Assembly: GCA_012862575.1 (NCBI GenBank)
Contig: BLSF01000045.1
Location: 275,896 to 339,895 of the forward strand
Direction: 5' to 3'
Source: Parietichytrium sp. I65-24A
Lineage: Eukaryota; Sar; Bigyra; Thraustochytrida; Thraustochytriidae
DNA length: 64,000 nt
Below are positions 58,275-64,000 of the stretch, piece by piece. A program made the position numbers and the translations under genes. Below the pieces are notes generated by a model. That model worked only from the letters and a program-made list of their open reading frames with translations, did not search any database and was not told where the DNA came from. The first letter of the stretch is position 1; each line of letters starts with the position of its first letter.

Positions 58275-58309
<35 letters not shown>

Positions 58310-58629
58310 TGTGAGTCTGAGAGAAACACTTAGTAAGCTTCTCTAGTAAAAGCACAAGGAACAAACCGAACAGACAAGAAGAACACCACCCACCAGTGAA
58401 CAGCGAATTGTACCCCTTCAAAGAACAGCGAACCGTACTTGCGGCCCCAAGGAACAAAGCGAACCCAAACGAACCTCCCCATCTCTCCCGTCCCTTCTTC
58501 CTTCCACTGGCCCCCGCAGCTACACCCGTCCCCGCGCGCGCGTCCCAAGGCCCTACGCACTCCATCCAACCAATACCCTAGCAATCGCGCCGGCTCCGTG
58601 AGAAGCGTCCCCCGCTCAACTCTCTTGCG
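57758..58629. other. Intergenic region with short tandem repeats
   Basis: Downstream of the giant gene and upstream of the CWC21-like gene, both on the plus strand. It holds TGAACATGTA-type units followed by TTTGACA units (about 58110-58195) and a GA dinucleotide tract of about 28 bp (about 58278-58306). A 122-codon minus-strand frame at 57868-58236 overlaps the repeats and has no recognisable content; I do not call it. Confidence 0.55.
58110..58195. repeat. TGAACATGTA and TTTGACA tandem repeats
   Basis: About four units of GTGAACAT(GTAT) pass into about six units of (T)TTGACAT. They are about 350 bp after the giant gene's stop and 440 bp before the next ATG. Confidence 0.8.
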
Positions 58630-60366
58630 ATGTACAACGGCATCGGCGTGCGCACGGTGCGCGGGACGGCCACGAGCGGGTACGTTCAGAAGAACCAAGG
58701 CCAGCTGCGGGTGTCCTCGCACCGTCCCCGCACCAGCACCAGCACCACAAACAAAAACAAAAACCGCCGCCGCCATTCCGCCCTTGACGACCACGAACGC
58801 AAGCGCGCGGACGCCCTCCGCCTCCTCCACATCGCCGAGGACCCATCCCCATCCCCACAGCCAATCCCCACAGCTCCCACAGTCCCCACAGCTGTGGGAG
58901 GTGAGGGGGGTGCGGGGACGCGGGACAGGCGGCTGCGCGAGGCGATGGGTGTACGCGCGGACTACCGTAGCGGGCAGGCGTTCGACAGGGATTGGCAGCG
59001 GCAGAAGCGGGATGAGAAGCGGGATGAGAGGCGGCATCGCGCGAGAGGAGAGGCGGAAGCGCGGGAGAGACGGGAGAGAGAGGAGAGGGAGCGGCGGAGG
59101 AGGGCGCGAAGGAAGACGCGCGAGCTGGAGGGGCAGGTTGCGGAGGGAGAGATTAAGGAGAGCAGACGGTCGAGAATGTCGGGAATGTCGGGAATGGCGG
59201 AAATGGCAAAGGAGAGTGGCAGGAGAGAGAAAAGGAGGAGGAGCAGGAGGAATAGGAGGAGGAGTTCGTCAAGGTCTTCTTCACGATCGATGTCTTCTTC
59301 TTCTTCTTCTTCTTCTTCTTCGAGGTCATCAAGGTCGGAGTCTGGATCTTCGTCTGCATCTTCGTCTGCATCTTCGTATTCGTCGAGATCAAGGTCTTCG
59401 TCATTTAGTTCAAGGTCTTCTTCATCCAGGTCAAGGTCTTCGTCATCCAGGTCAAGGTCATCGTCGTCAATGTCTTCGAGGGCGAGTAGGGGGAGGAAGC
59501 TACGTCGATACGATAAGAAGCGCAGATTGCGGTCTCGTGATGGTTCTGGCGCAGAAGAGTCTCGCAAGGCGAGGTCGAGAGTTGACTCGCGGGACGGTGA
59601 GAGGATGAGGAAGCGGTCTCGGCGCGAGCAGGGCGCCACCGGGGAGATTGGTCTTGATGTGAACGTTTTGGAGAAGGACAAGGAGAAGGGTTTTGCAGAC
59701 GGCAATGCTCGTTCCGGGCAAGGGCCGAAGAGGTCTCGGTCGCGGTCACGGTCGCGGTCACGGTCGCCAAAGTCTGTGTCACGCAGACGCAGAGATTCAT
59801 CTGGGGACGCGAAAGCGTCATCACGCCGAAGGTCAAAGTCAAGATCTCGCTCTGCTTCTGCTTCTGTGCAATCAAGGGACGCTCGCAAAAGAAACGGCAC
59901 TAAGAAGTCTCGTGACCGGTCGAGGCCAGCGTCATCTTCGAGGCCGCGATCCAGGACCCCGCCCCGAAATAAGAAGCGTGACGGTGGCAAGCGACGAAGA
60001 GGGTCAACTCGCTCTGCGTCAGAGTCTTCTTCGTCTTCCGCGACCTCCCGCTCCTCTGATCGATCGCGGGGTCGCCGGAGGAGCAAGGTAGCTAGATCCG
60101 ACGCTCGCCGAGAGAAGAGCCCGGAGCAGACTAGAGGCACGCGCCTCCGGTCTGAATCCGAATCTGGATCACGAGTAAGAGCTTCCAGATCACCAGAGCC
60201 GAGTACAGGCGCTGGGAAGGAGACGAAAGTGGACGATGTGAGGAAAGAGATAGCAGCTGAGCCGACAAACAAATCTGAAGTGTCGGGAACTCCGGATATT
60301 CCAGTGCAAAAAGCGCCGGCTCGCAAGCCTTCGCGGTGGTCTGCGGCTGTGGAGAGCAAGGAGTAG
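58630..60366 (+). CDS. CWC21/SRRM2-type splicing factor with SR domain
   Basis: Single-exon 578-aa protein. The start MYNGIGVRTVRGTATSGYVQ is the conserved N-terminus of Cwc21 and SRRM2 (MYNGIGLxxxRGxxTSGYVQxN), which binds the spliceosome near Prp8 and the 5' splice site during catalysis. DDHERKRADALRL (about 57-69) resembles the start of the cwf21 helix, but a Pro/Thr-rich insert follows instead of the usual continuous helix. From about 110 the chain is rich in Arg/Glu, then Ser/Arg, with long SSSSRSSR runs (about 210-290), typical of SR proteins and presumably phosphorylated. SRRM2 is far longer, yeast Cwc21 far shorter (about 135 aa). Long open frames on both other sides of this gene are artefacts of AGR/TCN codons. 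Stop is at 60366; the opposing acetyltransferase gene ends at 60572. Confidence 0.92.
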   Translation: MYNGIGVRTVRGTATSGYVQKNQGQLRVSSHRPRTSTSTTNKNKNRRRHSALDDHERKRADALRLLHIAEDPSPSPQPIPTAPTVPTAVGGEGGAGTRDRRLREAMGVRADYRSGQAFDRDWQRQKRDEKRDERRHRARGEAEARERREREERERRRRARRKTRELEGQVAEGEIKESRRSRMSGMSGMAEMAKESGRREKRRRSRRNRRRSSSRSSSRSMSSSSSSSSSSRSSRSESGSSSASSSASSYSSRSRSSSFSSRSSSSRSRSSSSRSRSSSSMSSRASRGRKLRRYDKKRRLRSRDGSGAEESRKARSRVDSRDGERMRKRSRREQGATGEIGLDVNVLEKDKEKGFADGNARSGQGPKRSRSRSRSRSRSPKSVSRRRRDSSGDAKASSRRRSKSRSRSASASVQSRDARKRNGTKKSRDRSRPASSSRPRSRTPPRNKKRDGGKRRRGSTRSASESSSSSATSRSSDRSRGRRRSKVARSDARREKSPEQTRGTRLRSESESGSRVRASRSPEPSTGAGKETKVDDVRKEIAAEPTNKSEVSGTPDIPVQKAPARKPSRWSAAVESKE

Positions 60367-60571
60367 ACAGGATTTGTGCTCACCGCAGCGGCCGAGCGGG
60401 CAAATAGATGACTAGACTAGAGACTAGACAACGAGACAGCCGTATACATCGCTGATGATCTTGACCAGTACGAATGCATTTCTTATCCGCGGTGACTTCA
60501 TTCATTATATAACGGCAAAAAAAGGACTTGAAAAAAAAAGATACCTCAAGCAGTTCAGCAAAAACGCAACA

Positions 60572-61840
60572 TTATTCTTTGTACACATCTTTCTCGTATA
60601 AGACTAACCGGCAGCTACGCTGCCACTGCAAGGTATAGCCAACGTCTTCCAACAAGCAAGGCGCAAGGAAGATCACGAGTGAACTACAGCCAGCCTTGTT
60701 TGCGACATTTGCCCAGTACTGCACATGCTGGAAAGCTTCCGAAATGCACTGCCGCGCGTTTCGCGCAAAAGAAGCTGCGGAGCAGTACACAGTGAAAGAG
60801 CACATGAGACCGTCGCCGCCGGAACGGTCGATCAACTCCCCCATGCTGCATGTGAAAGACCCGAGCTGCACGGTGCAGCACCGCGACGGGAGAGAATTAT
60901 AGATTCGCTCCCTAGTGAAGTATTCCACAGCAGTGGAGGTAGTACTTCTCAGATCGTCATACTCTTCTTCATCTGTGTCCACCGGAGTGAATTCTCGATC
61001 GGTGTCAAATGAATTTGTTCGCGCAGGAGACACACTCCGGAGACTATGCCTTCCAGAGAATTTGTGGCTCGGTGGCGATGGTTGTAGCGAGCCTCCGCAA
61101 AGATACATGATTGACTCTGCGTTTGCGTCGTAAACATCCCAGTACTGCAAGAGCAGGTCGTTTTCGCAGGTCTCTTTCAACGCAGACATAATCACCGCAA
61201 AGCTCGTTGCTGCTTGCACGCGTACACTGGCAGAAGCAGAGCAATAGTACGCAGACTGCTCCATGCAATAGTCTGTCGCAAAATGCTTCATCACTGCCTT
61301 ACTATCCACAACTACATAGCCCCAGCTCGCGACGGGTTTCATCTGCGCGGCTGCAGACACCCGGCATGAGGTTTCGTTCCACTCGAAGCTCAGATGCCTG
61401 ACTCTGTAGACTTTAAAATTGGAAGCCCTCGCTATATTTTGTATAGAAAATTGGCGCAATCCTTCTCTCATACCAAGTCCGCGGAACATCCCAAGAAGCT
61501 TAACATCCTCAACATACCCGTTGGAACCTTCAATTCTCACGGTGTCAATCCCGACGACTTCGCCGTCGACTTCCACGCCAAAGACCACATCCTGCGAGAA
61601 CGGGCTCAGCAGGCTATCTATTTCTGACTCATCATCATCGTCGGCCTGCACGAAATCACGTATTCCCTCAATCTCGCTCATGTTCAGCGTTCTGTAGCGC
61701 ACTCCATGCCTAAACTTCCACGATCGTAGTCGCAACAGACTCATGGCCCCTGCCGCGTACGCCACTGCCACAGCGACCTGCAGCAACATCGCCCGGCCGC
61801 TCTCTGCGCCTTTACCGCGCTTCTCCGGACCTTCCAGCAT
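60572..61840 (-). CDS. Membrane-anchored GNAT-like N-acetyltransferase
   Basis: 422 aa from the ATG at 61840; the frame extends ten codons further to a GTG without an earlier ATG. Residues about 19-38 are hydrophobic (an N-terminal anchor). Residues about 45-180 fit a GNAT fold: LNMSEIEGIRDFV, VVFGVEVDGEVVGIDTVRI, then VEDVKLLGMFRGLGMREGLR at about 110-129, where acetyl-CoA motif A would lie. The consensus R-x-x-G-x-[GA] is present only in part (R120-G-L-G-M-R125, Arg in place of Gly/Ala), so activity is uncertain. The general layout, with a long C-terminal extension, resembles NAT16/histidine acetyltransferase proteins; I hold that loosely. An acidic Ser/Thr-rich stretch (about 270-320) separates a second globular part rich in Cys. 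It is tail-to-tail with the CWC21-like gene. Confidence 0.7.
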   Translation of the reverse strand: MLEGPEKRGKGAESGRAMLLQVAVAVAYAAGAMSLLRLRSWKFRHGVRYRTLNMSEIEGIRDFVQADDDDESEIDSLLSPFSQDVVFGVEVDGEVVGIDTVRIEGSNGYVEDVKLLGMFRGLGMREGLRQFSIQNIARASNFKVYRVRHLSFEWNETSCRVSAAAQMKPVASWGYVVVDSKAVMKHFATDYCMEQSAYYCSASASVRVQAATSFAVIMSALKETCENDLLLQYWDVYDANAESIMYLCGGSLQPSPPSHKFSGRHSLRSVSPARTNSFDTDREFTPVDTDEEEYDDLRSTTSTAVEYFTRERIYNSLPSRCCTVQLGSFTCSMGELIDRSGGDGLMCSFTVYCSAASFARNARQCISEAFQHVQYWANVANKAGCSSLVIFLAPCLLEDVGYTLQWQRSCRLVLYEKDVYKE

Positions 61841-63693
61841 CGCGGGTTGAGGTGAGTGCTCGCTCGCCACCTTCCTTTACAGATTCGAGGGAATGCAGAA
61901 ACGGATTGCTGGCCAACCGCAGTGTTGTCTTCAGCCAAGTTCGCCAGTCTCGGAATTGGGATTTTCAGTCAAGACAAAACTAGGCACCAGTCATGGACGG
62001 ATCAAAACGCGTCGACGAATAGATACATCAGCAAATCAAAAGCAAACGATCAAGAGTTCACGCGTTCACGCTCCTGAATTAGTAACTAATAAGCTCAGTC
62101 TTCAAACACATCCGAGGAATCCGCGAGCCCGTCCGTCCTTCCAATTTGAGTTGTCTCTTACCCTGTATTACCTTCTCCTCCTTTCTTGCTCCAGAGATCC
62201 TATCTCTCCCCACAGCTGCGCTTTTCGCCCACAGTTACTAAAATTCCTTCCTTCCTTCCTTTTTCCTTCTGTCCGCGCCCGAGAAGAGGAGAAGAAAGCA
62301 GAAAGAAGAGGAAAAAAAGTGCGTTGTACACTTGCAGCCTGCCCACACCAAGCACTCAGACCTCAGAAATGCGTCCCCTGCTAGTGCTTCTTCCCAGCGC
62401 CCATCGCCCCACACCTGCGGCGCCTCCCTTACTTCCTTCCTTCCTTTCACCGTGCTCCCCACAGTTAGAGTATCCCCGCAAGTTGGCTGTATGCCACTGG
62501 GAGAGGAGCCTCACACTTTCTCTCTCTCTCTCTCTCTCTCCCTCCTTCTCTCACACACATCTCTCTCTCTTTTTCTTCTTGTCTCCCTGCTTCCCACCTT
62601 GACTACTACGGGTAGCGGGTAGAAGCGGATAGGGAAGAACTTTCTTTCTTTCTTTCTTACTTTCCTTCCGTGGAGCAGATTATTTTGCCGCGAAGTGGGT
62701 AGTTTTAGTACCGGGTTCTTGTGAGGAGGACCCGGGCCAGCCTTGTGCGGCGCTTGTGACGCTTGTGAGGAAGAGGCGGGGTTCCGCACGATGCACTCAC
62801 ATTGCTGCGACTCCCAAAACCGGTTCTTCTTAGGAAAGCTTGTTTGTTTGAATTTTTATTAACTTAGTTTGGAGTTTGAGTTCTTCGCTCCAAGGACGGA
62901 CCCGGGACATTTATTTGGGTTCTTATTCGCGGCACTGACAGTCTGGATAGAGTCAGCGGTAGGACTTTCCCACAAGAAAGCACGAAAAGGCTCGCACCAC
63001 CATAGCAGGGGTTACCGCACGGTAATAGTACTGTTAAAGTAGAACACATAGTAGTTAATATAGGAACCATCACTAGTGTTTTGTTTTGGTTGTTTTGGTG
63101 GAGGTATGCTTTTTCTTTTCTTTTCTCTTTTTCCTCTTTTTTTTCACAGAATAAAGTAAAAGAAGAGTCCTCGCCTTATGATGAAAGCACCAATCAATAG
63201 GTTTTAAAGAAAGCGTAGACATCCTCTCTCCAGCGGAAGAGTTTGTTTCTTTCTCATGTTTGAACGCATACCTAGCTAGCGTCATGCCATGAATGAAAAG
63301 AGCACGAGCAGGGCAGGTGTGTCGTGGTTGTAGCTTTCGAAGAAAGCTCAGACAGCGCTCTCTTCAGCGGAAGAGTTTGATTTATCTATTTTGTTTCGAC
63401 GTCCTTTCAGCTGTACCAGAGGCATTCAACTTTGTGTTCACATCTCTTTTCTTGGGTATCACACATGCCATTTGAATCTCTGTTCGGTTTCGTTTCCAAA
63501 TTCTCATAAACTTTTTCTTGAATGACTGTGCAACATCGTTCAAGAATGAACACTTTCACAATCGCGTTGACAGAATCTTGCTCTCCTTCCCGTCCACCTC
63601 GGCAACTCCTTGAGAACGGAAAGCAAACAATTGACGCTTCAACCTATTAGCTATGCTCGTAGACTTCGCACCTCCAGATTCCAAGAGGTTCGA
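61841..63693. other. Long non-coding region with simple repeats
   Basis: Upstream of the acetyltransferase gene and downstream of the WD40-like gene (both minus). It has CT-rich tracts (CTTCCTT at about 62240-62262, CT dinucleotides at about 62518-62542, CTTT at about 62640-62660) and a 39-bp element present twice (63207-63245 and 63341-63379). The ORFs here are short and low in complexity; I see no splice pattern that would join them into a gene. Confidence 0.5.
63207..63379. repeat. Duplicated 39-bp element
   Basis: Copies at 63207-63245 and 63341-63379 share AGAAAGC, a GACA/AGAC core, CTCTCT and a perfect CAGCGGAAGAGTTTG end. They are direct repeats about 134 bp apart, with otherwise unrelated flanks. 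Confidence 0.8.
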
Positions 63694-64000
63694 TTAAGTG
63701 GCTCTCCCTTCGCAAACACAGCAAATGTGCACTAAATTTCCACTCCGAGCTACCACTGTATCCGAGGCATGGCATTCCTCTTCAATCGGACCGTCCAACG
63801 ATATACCAACCACGCCATCTGCCGAAAGCTGATTGCCACTGATAGTATATACAGCGCTAGAACCACGCAACGAGGTCTGCGCGCTGGTAGTGCCAGCGAC
63901 AAGCAGCTTGCCGGTACTTGCGCTCCACACAAGCGTCGATCCTCTCCGAACGACGCTCACAATCCTGTCCCCGTCGATAGCCACGCTAGTCAGTCCACTA
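63694..64000 (-). CDS. WD40-like repeat protein, 3' end
   Basis: The frame is open from the right edge to TAA at 63694-63696 (about 101 codons). No ATG lies in the visible part, so the gene or exon begins outside. SGLTSVAIDGDRIVSVVRRG followed by STLVWSASTGKLLV has the rhythm of a WD40 repeat (V-x-S-V-A-x-D...I-x-S...V-W...TGKL). A second blade-like segment is weaker, and the tail is rich in Cys. Function unknown. Confidence 0.55.
   Translation of the reverse strand, partial: SGLTSVAIDGDRIVSVVRRGSTLVWSASTGKLLVAGTTSAQTSLRGSSAVYTISGNQLSADGVVGISLDGPIEEECHASDTVVARSGNLVHICCVCEGRAT

Noticed and set aside
58439-59608. 389-codon plus frame overlapping the CWC21-like gene
   Set aside because: It lies in another frame, Arg/Pro-rich, has no ATG supported by family matches and overlaps the clearly conserved CWC21 start.
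58962-60383. 473-codon open frame on the minus strand
   Set aside because: Antisense to the SR-rich region of the CWC21-like gene. Asp/Leu/Ser runs are the complement of Arg/Ser codons.

Overview
The window is nuclear DNA from a eukaryote. Two genes are split by short GT-AG introns (60-117 nt), AATAAA-type signals follow several stops, and the gene products are eukaryote-specific: a SYS1 Golgi protein, a CWC21/SRRM2-type spliceosome factor, a cyclin-D1-binding-protein family member, and a LARGE-like GT49 glycosyltransferase. A SAPT-repeat linker and a giant IPT/TIG surface protein recall stramenopiles (oomycetes, diatoms, labyrinthulomycetes). A protein with repeated DIxGA motifs may point to a flagellated lineage. 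A marine or aquatic stramenopile is my best guess; the sequence alone does not prove it. I see no transposons, rRNA, tRNA or CRISPR.

Layout: (1) 1-933, minus, 5' part of a GT49 glycosyltransferase that runs off the left edge. (2) 2134-2904, plus, a five-exon gene for a 138-aa three-pass membrane protein. (3) 2950-3851, minus, a six-exon SYS1 gene. (4) 4883-7327, plus, an NHL-repeat/coiled-coil protein. (5) 7450-14007, minus, a 2185-aa coiled-coil protein. (6) 14008-17284, a long non-coding stretch holding an eight-copy 121-bp tandem repeat. (7) 17285-18391, plus, a CCNDBP1/GCIP-family protein. (8) 18546-19949, minus, a protein with DIxGA repeats. (9) 21395-57757, plus, one uninterrupted 12,120-codon reading frame. 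(10) 58630-60366, plus, a CWC21/SRRM2-like SR protein. (11) 60572-61840, minus, a membrane-anchored GNAT-like acetyltransferase. (12) 63694-64000, minus, the 3' end of a gene with a WD40-like repeat, cut by the right edge.

Four neighbouring pairs are arranged tail to tail, with only 45, 122, 154 and 205 bp between stop codons. Most upstream regions carry CT/GA microsatellites. Two genes have no conventional single long ORF and were reconstructed here exon by exon.

The dominant feature is the 36.4-kb single-exon gene. Its product has a signal peptide, two LamG-like domains, a cadherin-like region, about 66 IPT/TIG-like modules, a cysteine-rich ephrin-receptor-like region, a SAPT linker followed by a furin-type RLRR site, a multipass membrane region, and a C-terminal tail with a CxxC...CxxC motif and a coiled coil. 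Two blocks of a second, roughly 100-aa repeat are inserted at the same loop of two different IPT/TIG domains. The genes show no common pathway. Several (GT49, SYS1, giant surface protein) belong to secretion or the cell surface, but adjacency alone is weak evidence for a joint role.
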